Shown: positions 1-7,153, counted from the first letter of the stretch. The stretch is 10,997 nt of DNA from Desulfobacterales bacterium (GCA_022361315.1 JAKSBB010000955.1:1-10997); one strand, 5' to 3'. Notes: a model not told the origin generated them from the sequence alone. Numbers and translations are program-made.

Positions 1-770
1 CCACCGCACAATTTGCCGAAGCTGCCGGGTTGGATATGATCCTGGTGGGGGATTCTCTGGGGATGTGCGTCTACGGCTATAAAAGTACGGTTCCCGTGAC
101 CATGGAACAGTGCATTGTCCATAGTGAGGCGGTGCGCAGAGGGGCCCCCAACACCTTTGTCATCGGGGATATGCCCTTCATGAGTTACCAGGCCTCGGAT
201 GAGGATGCGGTGCTGAACGCCGGCCGTTTTCTCAAGGAGGCGGATGTGGATGCGGTGAAACTGGAAGGGGGAACCCGGGTCGCGTCACGCATCCGGGCCA
301 TAGTGGATGCCGGTATCGTGGTGGTTGGACATATCGGCCTGACCCCCCAGAGTTCCGGGAGCCTGGGCGGACACAAGGCCCAGGGCAGAACCGCAGAAGC
401 CGCCGCCCTGGTGGTGGATGATGCCCTGGCCGTGGAGGCCGCCGGCGCCCACATGCTCCTGGTGGAGGCAGTGCCGCCGGAGGTCTGCGCCCACATTGCC
501 GCCACCCTCACCATCCCCGTATACTCCATCGGGGCCGGGGCGGAATGCGACGGCCAGCTTCTTATCGTCAGCGACCTCATCGGCCAGTTCCAGGCCTTTA
601 CACCCAAATTCGTCAAAAAGTATTGTGATGTGGCACAGATCATCACCGATGCCATGCGCGATTACTGCAAGGATGTCCGCAGCGGCGCCTTTCCTGAAGA
701 CGCGCATTGCTACCACATGCTGGAAGGAGAACATGAAAAGTTTGCTGCCCTGATGCAGTCAGAAAAATAG
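1..770 (+). CDS. panB: 3-methyl-2-oxobutanoate hydroxymethyltransferase (PanB), 5' end missing
   Basis: PanB transfers a hydroxymethyl group from 5,10-methylene-tetrahydrofolate to 2-oxoisovalerate, giving ketopantoate, the first committed step to pantothenate and CoA in the cytoplasm. The reading frame is open from base 3, so the true start lies left of the window. By comparison with the E. coli protein about 25-30 residues are lost. Family motifs follow in order: VGDSLGM near base 48, GDMPFM near base 165, KLEGG near base 260, GHIGLTPQS near base 327, the catalytic-Glu segment LLVEAVPPE near base 455, and SIGAGAECDGQ near base 525. The Mg ligands known from the family (Asp of GDSLG, Asp of GDMPF, Glu of KLEGG) are all present, as is the active-site Glu of LVEAVP. 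It therefore looks functional. A TTG at base 30 is an internal Leu codon, not the start. The next gene follows after 36 bp on the same strand. Confidence 0.97.
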   Translation, partial: TAQFAEAAGLDMILVGDSLGMCVYGYKSTVPVTMEQCIVHSEAVRRGAPNTFVIGDMPFMSYQASDEDAVLNAGRFLKEADVDAVKLEGGTRVASRIRAIVDAGIVVVGHIGLTPQSSGSLGGHKAQGRTAEAAALVVDDALAVEAAGAHMLLVEAVPPEVCAHIAATLTIPVYSIGAGAECDGQLLIVSDLIGQFQAFTPKFVKKYCDVAQIITDAMRDYCKDVRSGAFPEDAHCYHMLEGEHEKFAALMQSEK

Positions 771-806
771 TAAACCCAATACAACCAACGAAAAGGGGGA
801 TCATTT

Positions 807-2072
807 ATGTCACAATTGACCATCAGACAAGAAGATCTGGATGTCGTCAACCAGGTACTTAACAGTCCGGACAACGAACTGACCAAAGGTTTGACCGCCC
901 AGATCGATAAATTCGGCGGGGCGGAGGTTATCAATAAAAAAGCACGGGAAGCCAGGGAGCCTGCGAACCTCATGAACCGCCTTAAAGCCATGAACTCCCC
1001 CTATGTGGCGGACCTGGAATGGCTGCAGGAACAGCGGGACCAAAACGCTTTTGTACCCATGGCAGATTATTGCCGGGATCTTCTGGGGGCAGATGCCGAC
1101 CTTGGATTCTTACGCCCGGATAAAGGTGAACACAACGCCGTCACCCTTGAAGTATCCGCCATGCAGTTTTTTCCCTGGTTAATCGCCGAGGCCCGGCAGG
1201 CCATCGCCAACCGGGAGCTCATGCCCGGACGGATCATCCGGGTGCGGAACATGGCTGAACAGGCCGCAGATGACGGGGACATCCTGGCCACTGCCCTTGC
1301 CATGCAGATCATCGGGGCCACCTACGTGGAATCCCTGGACACCCGGGGCACCGACGGGTCCAACGTCCACCTGGCCGGCGGTCCTGAAACCATCACCGGA
1401 TTTTTCGGAGGCATCGGCCAGCCCAACCACTATCCCCTTAAATGGGCGGAAGAGTTCCTCACCTACTATACGGAATACGGTATCCAACAGGTGTTGAACA
1501 TCAACTCGGGCACCATTCTCCTGGGATACCTCATGCACCGCCTGGGGGTGGACATTGAGTTCAAAATTTCCGTATTCGTAGGGAACGACAACCCCTTCTT
1601 CATCCTTTGGACCCTGATGACGGCACGGCTGTTCGCCCGGGAAGACAGCTCCACCTCCCTGGTGGGTTTCAACCTGTCCAACTCGGTGAACAACGACACC
1701 ATCATTCAGGCCAATACCCTGCGCCGGCAACTCGGTCTTGAAACCCAGGTCCGCTTTGAGCACCACATCACCGAAACCCATAAATCCATCGTAGCCCAAC
1801 CCTACAACCGCCGGGATGAACTGGTTGAAATCGCAAAGGAAGTGCCAAATATATCGGCCAAACACGAGGGCGGGGAGCCTGAGATCGACGCCACCCGGGA
1901 ACATCCGTCGGATATCTTCGACTATTTTCTGGCCAAGGCGGATATTCTCGACCAGGGTCTGATGGAAGCCATGCAAACCAACTACCTGGACAAGCACCAT
2001 TCGGTGAATCTCACGGCCCAGGCCCTGATTAAATCCGGCGTGCCCGTGGTTGCGGCACAGCATCTTCATTAG
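807..2072 (+). CDS. conserved-looking protein of unknown function (421 aa), between panB and an amino-acid dehydrogenase
   Basis: I do not recognise this family. It is a soluble 421-residue protein with no signal peptide, no membrane segment and only one cysteine (Cys89). The start is ATG with GGGGGA at 795-800. The N-terminal ~100 residues are charged and probably helical. From about residue 110 to 330 hydrophobic strand-like stretches alternate with helices (for example AVTLEVSAMQFF, IIGATYVESLDTRG, QVLNINSGTILLGYL, IEFKISVFVGND, SLVGFNLSNSVNND). This suggests an alpha/beta, perhaps TIM-barrel, enzyme. Polar residues clustered at strand ends are candidate active-site positions: Glu115, Glu175/Asp178/Arg180, Asn231/Asn233, Asn260/Asp261, Asn289/Asn292/Asn295/Asn296 and Glu318/His319/His320. 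The C-terminus (about 360-421) is helical. It sits 36 bp after panB and 29 bp before a Leu/Val-type dehydrogenase fusion, so a role in 2-oxoacid, branched-chain amino acid or pantothenate metabolism is a guess from context only. Confidence 0.9.
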   Translation: MSQLTIRQEDLDVVNQVLNSPDNELTKGLTAQIDKFGGAEVINKKAREAREPANLMNRLKAMNSPYVADLEWLQEQRDQNAFVPMADYCRDLLGADADLGFLRPDKGEHNAVTLEVSAMQFFPWLIAEARQAIANRELMPGRIIRVRNMAEQAADDGDILATALAMQIIGATYVESLDTRGTDGSNVHLAGGPETITGFFGGIGQPNHYPLKWAEEFLTYYTEYGIQQVLNINSGTILLGYLMHRLGVDIEFKISVFVGNDNPFFILWTLMTARLFAREDSSTSLVGFNLSNSVNNDTIIQANTLRRQLGLETQVRFEHHITETHKSIVAQPYNRRDELVEIAKEVPNISAKHEGGEPEIDATREHPSDIFDYFLAKADILDQGLMEAMQTNYLDKHHSVNLTAQALIKSGVPVVAAQHLH

Positions 2073-2101
2073 GATAACCCCTTACCCCCTAAGGAGGCGC
2101 C

Positions 2102-3985
2102 ATGATACCCGACAAGATGAAAGCATTCCTGGAAGAAGCCCTGCCGGAAAGTGTACGGAAAAACCGGCGGATCACCGACGGTCCGTTCTGCTTCCTGGAG
2201 TTCGGCCCCCTTGATGTGGACCGGCTCCAGCGGTTAGGCATCCGTGTGGACCGCCTGGGTCCCCGTCTGGTGGTTTGTATGTGGGACCGGGAAAGCGAGT
2301 CACAGATCGGCGGCTACCTGGTGGTGGACAACCTGGCCATGGGGCAGCCCTCCATGGGGGGAACCCGGATGCTGCCGGATATTACCCCGGATATCATCCA
2401 CAACCTGGCCAGGGGGATGACCCTTAAAAACGCCGCCGCCGACCTGCCCTTCGGCGGCGGCAAATCCGGCATTGTCTGCCCCGACGGCATGGATGATGCG
2501 GAACGCCACGATATTGTCCGGGGATTCGGCCGGTTACTGAAAAGGTATAAGGACATCTATATCCCGGGTCCGGATGTGGGCACCAACGATGCGGACATGA
2601 AAACCTTTGCCATTGAAAACGGATTGAACAACGTGGTATCCAAGCCGGCGGACATGGGGGGCAACCGCATTGATGAACTGGGCGGGGCCGCCAACGGTGT
2701 GGTGGTGGCCTTCAAGGCATTGCTTGAACACATGCCAAGACTTCGCCAATTGCCCCAGTTCCGTAATATGGACATCCCTGAGGAAAAAGACCTGGACATC
2801 CTGATTCAGGGGTTCGGTGCCGTTGGCGCCCATGTGGCACGGATTTTCCACGAATATGCCCCGGGACAGGCGCCCTTAATCAAAGGTATCAGTGATGCCA
2901 CGGGCTACCTGCTCAACCGGGACGGCCTGCCCTGGCAGCAGCTATTTGACATGTGGCAGACCTCGGGTGTGGTGGCCCGGGACTATTACCACGAACACAT
3001 CATGCACGGAGAAACGACCAACCCGGGGCAGGCAGCAAAGACCATCTTCTCCAACAGTGCCGACAACCTTCTAACAGAGTCCGCCTTCTGCCTGGTCCCG
3101 GCCTCTCCGGTGTTTAACTACCTGGATGTCAACGATGCCACCGGCCCCTCCATGACCACCGACCGTATGGGAAACTGGCGGGTCATCGTGGAAGGGGCCA
3201 ACACCTATTCCCCCAACCCGGCCAGGAAATCCGAGCGGCGGCGGATGGAACGCCACGTATACCGGGACAAGGGGATTCTCATTGCCACGGATTACCTGGT
3301 CAACTCCGGCGGTGTGATCTATGCGGCCCATGAACGGATGATTCCCACCCCGGACCACCTCTTCATCCCCAAGGACCTTCTGGGTCATCCCAATGGTATT
3401 CAGGAATGGCTGAATAAGAACGGCCATGATTTCCAGGTGCTGGCGGAACAACGGCGGAAGGCGGCTGTGGACAAGCTTGAAACCGTGATCCGCCGGAATA
3501 TGGAAGAACTGGTGGACGGCCTGTGCCGGGATGCGGACAGCCTGCCCTGTGAAATTGCGGAAAAGATCAGTATCCAGCGGATCGCGGCCAAGGAAAAATC
3601 AAGGACGGCCAGGGATGTCATGGCCGAGGCCCCCACCATCAGCCTGGACAAAAGCATTGCCGATGCCGCCGATCTTCTGGTGGACTCCCATCTTTCCATT
3701 GTGACCGTGGTTTCGGAGAAAGGCAAACTCATCGGTATCGTCACCAACTGGGACATCACCCGGGCCACGGCCCTGAAGCTGCCCATGGATGCGCCTTTAA
3801 CGAAGATTATGACCGCCGATGTGGTCTACACCGGCCCGGAGGCCACCATTCTGGAATGCATCCGTATGCTGGAACACCACGAAATCTCCGCCATGCCCAT
3901 TGTTGAAGACAATCAGGTGGTGGGAATTGTATCGGGTGATATTCTGGCCCGGCGGACCCTGTTCCGGCTGCTGCAGACCATGTAA
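2102..3985 (+). CDS. Glu/Leu/Phe/Val-family amino-acid dehydrogenase fused to a C-terminal CBS-domain pair, probably leucine/valine type
   Basis: It should catalyse NAD(P)-dependent oxidative deamination of an L-amino acid to the 2-oxoacid. Seen: substrate-carboxylate Lys109 in GMTLKNA, catalytic Lys121 in GGGKSG, catalytic Asp158 in PGPDVGT, Rossmann loop GFGAVG at 237-242, EGAN at 364-367 and Asn401 in NSGGV. Residues 1 to about 498 form the enzyme part, longer than leucine dehydrogenase (about 360) or bacterial GDH (about 420-450). Two CBS domains follow at about 503-556 and 566-620. In known GDHs the side-chain carboxylate is held by a Lys just before GG.R and a Ser in the GGV segment. 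Here these are Met85 (SMGGTRM) and Ala408, as expected for leucine/valine/phenylalanine dehydrogenases. CBS pairs commonly bind AMP, ATP or S-adenosylmethionine, so allosteric control is inferred. AAGGAGG at 2091-2097 precedes the ATG, and the gene lies 29 bp after its neighbour. Family and fusion are near certain; substrate class is about 60 percent. Confidence 0.95.
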   Translation: MIPDKMKAFLEEALPESVRKNRRITDGPFCFLEFGPLDVDRLQRLGIRVDRLGPRLVVCMWDRESESQIGGYLVVDNLAMGQPSMGGTRMLPDITPDIIHNLARGMTLKNAAADLPFGGGKSGIVCPDGMDDAERHDIVRGFGRLLKRYKDIYIPGPDVGTNDADMKTFAIENGLNNVVSKPADMGGNRIDELGGAANGVVVAFKALLEHMPRLRQLPQFRNMDIPEEKDLDILIQGFGAVGAHVARIFHEYAPGQAPLIKGISDATGYLLNRDGLPWQQLFDMWQTSGVVARDYYHEHIMHGETTNPGQAAKTIFSNSADNLLTESAFCLVPASPVFNYLDVNDATGPSMTTDRMGNWRVIVEGANTYSPNPARKSERRRMERHVYRDKGILIATDYLVNSGGVIYAAHERMIPTPDHLFIPKDLLGHPNGIQEWLNKNGHDFQVLAEQRRKAAVDKLETVIRRNMEELVDGLCRDADSLPCEIAEKISIQRIAAKEKSRTARDVMAEAPTISLDKSIADAADLLVDSHLSIVTVVSEKGKLIGIVTNWDITRATALKLPMDAPLTKIMTADVVYTGPEATILECIRMLEHHEISAMPIVEDNQVVGIVSGDILARRTLFRLLQTM

Positions 3986-4017
3986 CCCGCAACGGCGGTA
4001 TCTTAGACGTATCCATT

Positions 4018-4043
4018 GGTCCGGTCATCCGTTGGGGTCCGGT
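4018..4043 (+). repeat. 8-bp direct repeat GGTCCGGT, two copies 18 bp apart
   Basis: GGTCCGGT occurs at 4018-4025 and again at 4036-4043. The second copy ends one base before the candidate -35 box at 4045. Two direct half-sites at this position would suit an activator or repressor, but two short copies can also arise by chance. Confidence 0.4.
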
Positions 4044-4044
4044 A

Positions 4045-4073
4045 TTGAATTTCATCAGGCAATGCCTTATGTT
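4045..4073 (+). promoter_or_regulatory. candidate sigma70-type promoter for the DUF362/ECF sigma operon
   Basis: TTGAAT (4045-4050) and TATGTT (4068-4073) are separated by 17 bp. Each matches the consensus at four of six positions. Transcription would begin near 4080, giving a leader of about 25 nt that contains the ribosome site. Position and spacing are good, but the sequence match is moderate. Confidence 0.35.
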
Positions 4074-4105
4074 GGGTTTTTAGGCTGACCCAAAAGGAGA
4101 CCCAC

Positions 4106-5251
4106 ATGGCTGCTGATGTTTATTTCATGGATCTTACCGCCACATCCCGGGAGAATCTGCCCAGCAAACTGGAACGCCTGGTCACCATGGCCGGGATCAA
4201 TACGGTGATTTCAGAAAACGATCTTACCGCCGTAAAAGTTCATTTTGGAGAGCGGGGCAACACCGGTTACATCCGCCCCACCTTTATCCGGAAAATTATC
4301 CGGACCCTCAGAAAGGCAGATGCATCACCTTTTCTCACCGATGCCAACACCCTTTACGTGGGCGCCAGGTCCGATGCCGTGTCCCACATCAGAACCGCCG
4401 TGGAAAACGGATTTTCCTATTCATCCATGGACGGCGCCCCGGTGGTGATCGCAGACGGTTTGCTGGGCAAAAGCGAAGCCCGGGTGCAGGTGGACCTGAA
4501 ACAATGCAACGAGGTGTTCATCGGTGCGGAAATTGTCAACGCCAATGCCCTGGTTTCCGTGGCCCATTTTAAGGGCCATGAGTTGTCCGGTTTCGGCGGC
4601 ACCCTGAAAAACCTGGGCATGGGCTGCGCCTCCCGCCGGGGCAAACTGGATCAGCACTCCAACGTCAGCCCGAAAATCAAACGCAAAACCTGTATCGGCT
4701 GCGGCCAATGCGCCGCCTATTGCCCTGGGGAAGCCATATATCTCCAGGAAAAAAAGGCCTATATCCGGAAAGATGACTGCATCGGATGTGCCGAATGTAT
4801 TGTCCGCTGCCCCACGGAATCCATTAACATCAAATGGAACCAGACCGTACCCGTCTTCCTGGAAAAGATGATGGAGTATACGGCGGGTGTCCTGCAGAAT
4901 AAAGCCGGTAAGGCGTTTTTCATCAACTTCATTACCAATGTCACCCCCAAGTGCGACTGCCTCCCCTACTCCGAGGTGCCCATATGCAATGATATCGGTG
5001 TGGTGGCCTCACTGGACCCTGTGGCCATCGACCAGGCCAGTGCAGATCTGGTGAACCGCCAGCAGGCACCGGCCGGTACAACCCTTTCCTGCAACCACGG
5101 CCCCGGAGAGGATAAGTTCAGGGGACTCTATCCGGATGTGGACTGGGAGCACCAGCTGGCCTATGCCGGTGATATCGGCCTGGGCACCCGGGAATACAAT
5201 CTGATCACACTTGAGACCCTCGCGTACAAGAATGAAGGTGCCCACTCCTGA
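4106..5251 (+). CDS. DUF362 protein with a two-cluster [4Fe-4S] ferredoxin domain
   Basis: This is a 381-residue protein with a DUF362 body interrupted by a bacterial-type ferredoxin insert. Two classical CxxCxxCxxxCP motifs are visible: Cys196/199/202/206 and Cys225/228/231/235. They should bind two [4Fe-4S] clusters. Flanking DUF362 features include VKVHFGERGNTGYIRP (about 44-58), a segment ending HFKGHELSGFGGTLKNLGMGC (about 154-174) and ASLDPVAIDQAS (301-312). Further cysteines at 174, 283, 285 and 294 could add metal ligands. There is no signal peptide, so it is cytoplasmic. Members are widespread in anaerobes, and I know of no settled reaction for this subgroup; electron transfer coupled to an unknown reaction is the reasonable inference. 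AGGAGA lies six bases before the ATG. The sigma factor gene begins 11 bp after its stop, so it heads a probable four-gene operon. Confidence 0.93.
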   Translation: MAADVYFMDLTATSRENLPSKLERLVTMAGINTVISENDLTAVKVHFGERGNTGYIRPTFIRKIIRTLRKADASPFLTDANTLYVGARSDAVSHIRTAVENGFSYSSMDGAPVVIADGLLGKSEARVQVDLKQCNEVFIGAEIVNANALVSVAHFKGHELSGFGGTLKNLGMGCASRRGKLDQHSNVSPKIKRKTCIGCGQCAAYCPGEAIYLQEKKAYIRKDDCIGCAECIVRCPTESINIKWNQTVPVFLEKMMEYTAGVLQNKAGKAFFINFITNVTPKCDCLPYSEVPICNDIGVVASLDPVAIDQASADLVNRQQAPAGTTLSCNHGPGEDKFRGLYPDVDWEHQLAYAGDIGLGTREYNLITLETLAYKNEGAHS

Positions 5252-5262
5252 AAGGAGGTAAG

Positions 5263-5856
5263 ATGGCAAAACAACATACACTCACCCCGGCCCGTTCCTG
5301 GGTTGCCGCCCACGGGGATTATCTCTACACCATGGCCCTGGTCCGGGTCAGGGATGAAACCATCGCCCAGGATCTGGTTCAGGAAACCTTTATGGCCGCC
5401 CTGCGGTCCAGGGACAACTTCAAAGGGAAATCCACGGAAAAAACGTGGCTCACCGGTATTTTAAAGCATAAGATCCTGGACTGGCTGCGAAAAAAATACA
5501 GGGAAAGCGCCATGGTGGAACTTCCGGCCGACCAGGAGAACCCCGAAGACTGGTTCGACAGGAAAGGCCAATGGAAAGACGGCCCGACCCCGTGGCCTGA
5601 CACACCGGAAGACCTTCTGGAACAAAAATCCTTTTTGGACATGGTGAAAGAATGCCTGAAAAGCCTACCCAAAAAACAGTCCCGGGTATTGTCATTGCGT
5701 ACCCTGGACAATGCCCCCACCGAAGAGATCTGTAAGGTCTTGGGCATCACCCCGACAAACTGCTGGGTGATTCTCCACAGGGCAAGGTCCCTGATGAGAA
5801 AATGCATCCAGACACGGTGGCCGGGAAAGAGAGATGGCAAAGGAGAGGCAGCATGA
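5263..5856 (+). CDS. ECF-type RNA polymerase sigma factor
   Basis: This 197-residue sigma factor would direct RNA polymerase to a dedicated promoter set. Region 2 covers about residues 12-80 (LYTMALVRVRD, the DLVQETFMAAL core-binding helix, and the TWLTGILKHKILDWLRKK -10 recognition segment). Region 4 covers about 125-182, with LPKKQSRVLSLR and a helix-turn-helix EEICKVLGITPTNCWVILHRAR. The linker (about 85-124) is unusually long and rich in Trp, Pro and Asp, a feature I recall from ECF factors that sit beside small zinc-finger anti-sigma genes. A strong AAGGAGGT at 5252-5259 lies only three bases before the ATG, rather close, but no other Met is available before residue 24. The stop overlaps the next start as ATGA (5853-5856), so translation is likely coupled to that of the anti-sigma factor. 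Confidence 0.95.
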   Translation: MAKQHTLTPARSWVAAHGDYLYTMALVRVRDETIAQDLVQETFMAALRSRDNFKGKSTEKTWLTGILKHKILDWLRKKYRESAMVELPADQENPEDWFDRKGQWKDGPTPWPDTPEDLLEQKSFLDMVKECLKSLPKKQSRVLSLRTLDNAPTEEICKVLGITPTNCWVILHRARSLMRKCIQTRWPGKRDGKGEAA

Positions 5857-6143
5857 TAAACCATTGGACATTCAGATGCAAAGACGTTTCCGCCCTGGTC
5901 TCCCAGGGCCTGGATACACGCCTCCCCCTGACCAAACGGATCGGCATCCGCTTCCATCTGATGATGTGTCACCTCTGCCGGGAATACAAACGCCAGCTGA
6001 CCCTGATCCACCGGGTGCTGAAACGCCTGGACCCGCCCGAAGTGGAAACAACGGACCTGGTCCCCCTGCCCGAAGGGGTAAAAAACAGGATTCTTGAACA
6101 GATGCCCTCTGAGGCGGAAACCCCTTCGCCGGGGAACAGTTAA
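5853..6143 (+). CDS. small soluble zinc-finger anti-sigma factor (ZAS/zf-HC2-like)
   Basis: This 96-residue protein should bind and hold the sigma factor encoded just upstream. The zinc-binding signature H-x3-C-x2-C is visible as His35, Cys39, Cys42, preceded by Cys9 at the position expected for the fourth ligand. The pattern C-x(n)-LVSQGLD-x-RLPL-x(n)-H is typical of the family. No membrane helix follows, so unlike many ECF regulators it is cytoplasmic. Soluble ZAS proteins such as RsrA respond to thiol oxidation, so a redox cue is a fair inference. The ATG at 5853 is chosen because it overlaps the sigma stop codon, is preceded by AGGAGA (5841-5846) and lies just before the first conserved residues. 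In-frame codons further upstream lie inside the sigma gene. Confidence 0.88.
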   Translation: MINHWTFRCKDVSALVSQGLDTRLPLTKRIGIRFHLMMCHLCREYKRQLTLIHRVLKRLDPPEVETTDLVPLPEGVKNRILEQMPSEAETPSPGNS

Positions 6144-6145
6144 CC

Positions 6146-7138
6146 GTGTATCTTGCCAGAGTCGTCCGCCACCGTCAGTTGACCTACATCCTGAGGGAAT
6201 CCGTCCCCGACGGAAATGCGTTTGCCTCCCGGGATATCTGTAACCTGGGATCTCACCCCGGGAAATGGATCGACTATCCCGGAGGAAATGCCTGGTATGT
6301 CTGCCCGGAACTGGCGGACCGGGTGGCCCGGTCCGCCACAACCTTTGACGCAGACCACCTGGAAAATCTGTTCTGGCCCTTCATCCGCCCCGGTATCCGG
6401 CGGGCCACAGAGGCCTTCAGGGACAGGGGTGGTAAGTTTGTCCGGCTCACAAAGAAGGAAAAAGATGCCCTGGCCCTGTCCACCCACGCCTTTGATAAAC
6501 GCCGGGCCCATTTCCTGAAATTCGGCAACATGGACCAGGGGCCCCTGGCTGCCATGCCGCCGGCACTATTCAAGCAGTTCCGCAACAAGTCCCGGGATGA
6601 AATCGAACAGAACTTCCTGGCCCAGGAAATCTGCCTTAAACCCAAAGAGCTGAAATCATACGTATACACCGTATTTGACCTCCAGCGTTTCTTTGAAGGA
6701 TTTCTGGCGAAAAAGATGCCCCACGTCCTGGATCAGGATAAGGTGGAGACCCACTTTATTCAGGAACTCTGCACCCTGAACCTCTCCCTGTTCCGGCTCA
6801 AGGACCGCCTCCATGAACATATGATCCGATACGTGATCATGTTCTTTGACCACACCTACGAAGACACCATGCTCCTTGAGGATATGGAAAGGGATTTCTG
6901 GTTTCGCCGCCAATACATGAATCAGCCCCCCAAACCTTCGGTGTCCAAATCCAGGGCCCGGGAATTATTCAGTATTTCCAGGGAAGAACTGAAACAGATG
7001 AGTAAAAGGGACCTGACCCGGCGATTCCGGAAACTGGCCAGGGAGCACCACCCGGATAAGGGGGGTGACCATGACCGGTTTGTGGAAATCAACGAGGCCT
7101 ATCAGGCCTTGCTGGAGAAACTGCGGCCGGGGGCCTGA
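6146..7138 (+). CDS. J-domain (DnaJ-like) protein with J domain at the C-terminus
   Basis: A 330-residue protein whose last ~60 residues form a J domain: a helix II of basic type (LTRRFRKLAREH), the invariant HPD at 302-304, KGGDHDRF, then helix III (INEAYQALLEKL). The HPD loop stimulates Hsp70 (DnaK) ATPase, so it should be a co-chaperone. The Gly/Phe and zinc-finger parts of true DnaJ are absent. The N-terminal ~265 residues have no domain I recognise; they are rich in aromatic and charged residues and probably helical from about 75 on, and may select a client. The start is GTG, two bases after the anti-sigma stop, with no strong ribosome site, so translation probably depends on coupling; no ATG is available near it. 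Last gene of the operon; it converges on the transporter 15 bp away. Confidence 0.9.
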   Translation: MYLARVVRHRQLTYILRESVPDGNAFASRDICNLGSHPGKWIDYPGGNAWYVCPELADRVARSATTFDADHLENLFWPFIRPGIRRATEAFRDRGGKFVRLTKKEKDALALSTHAFDKRRAHFLKFGNMDQGPLAAMPPALFKQFRNKSRDEIEQNFLAQEICLKPKELKSYVYTVFDLQRFFEGFLAKKMPHVLDQDKVETHFIQELCTLNLSLFRLKDRLHEHMIRYVIMFFDHTYEDTMLLEDMERDFWFRRQYMNQPPKPSVSKSRARELFSISREELKQMSKRDLTRRFRKLAREHHPDKGGDHDRFVEINEAYQALLEKLRPGA

Positions 7139-7153
7139 CCTTTTGCCCGATTT

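Larger units (their letters stand above)
3986..4105. other. 120-bp intergenic region before the DUF362/sigma operon
   Basis: This gap separates the dehydrogenase from the DUF362 gene. It holds an 8-bp direct repeat, a candidate sigma70-type promoter and a small hairpin (TTGGGT at 4072-4077 pairing with ACCCAA at 4088-4093, 10-nt loop) directly before the AGGAGA ribosome site at 4095-4100. No clear intrinsic terminator for the upstream block is visible, so some read-through is possible. Confidence 0.6.

Noticed and set aside
1179..2069. Long minus-strand open frame (296 codons) opposite the unknown 421-aa gene
   Set aside because: It mirrors the GC-rich codon pattern of the plus-strand gene, has no ribosome site or recognisable motif, and the plus frame has good initiation signals and operon context.
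3983..4010. ECF-type promoter (AAC ... CGT or TCTTA) for autoregulation of the sigma operon
   Set aside because: The spacing between AAC and CGT/TCT is about 14 bp, shorter than the 16-17 bp usual for ECF promoters, and the boxes are minimal.
6146..6300. N-terminus of the J-protein as a remnant of a transposase
   Set aside because: Only a vague similarity in the first residues to the start of some transposases; no catalytic motif, no terminal repeats, and the frame is intact through a good J domain.
5379..6341. Minus-strand open frame of 320 codons across sigma, anti-sigma and the start of the J-protein gene
   Set aside because: It overlaps three genes with clear family motifs on the other strand and its translation is low-complexity Arg/Pro/Gly-rich with no domain.
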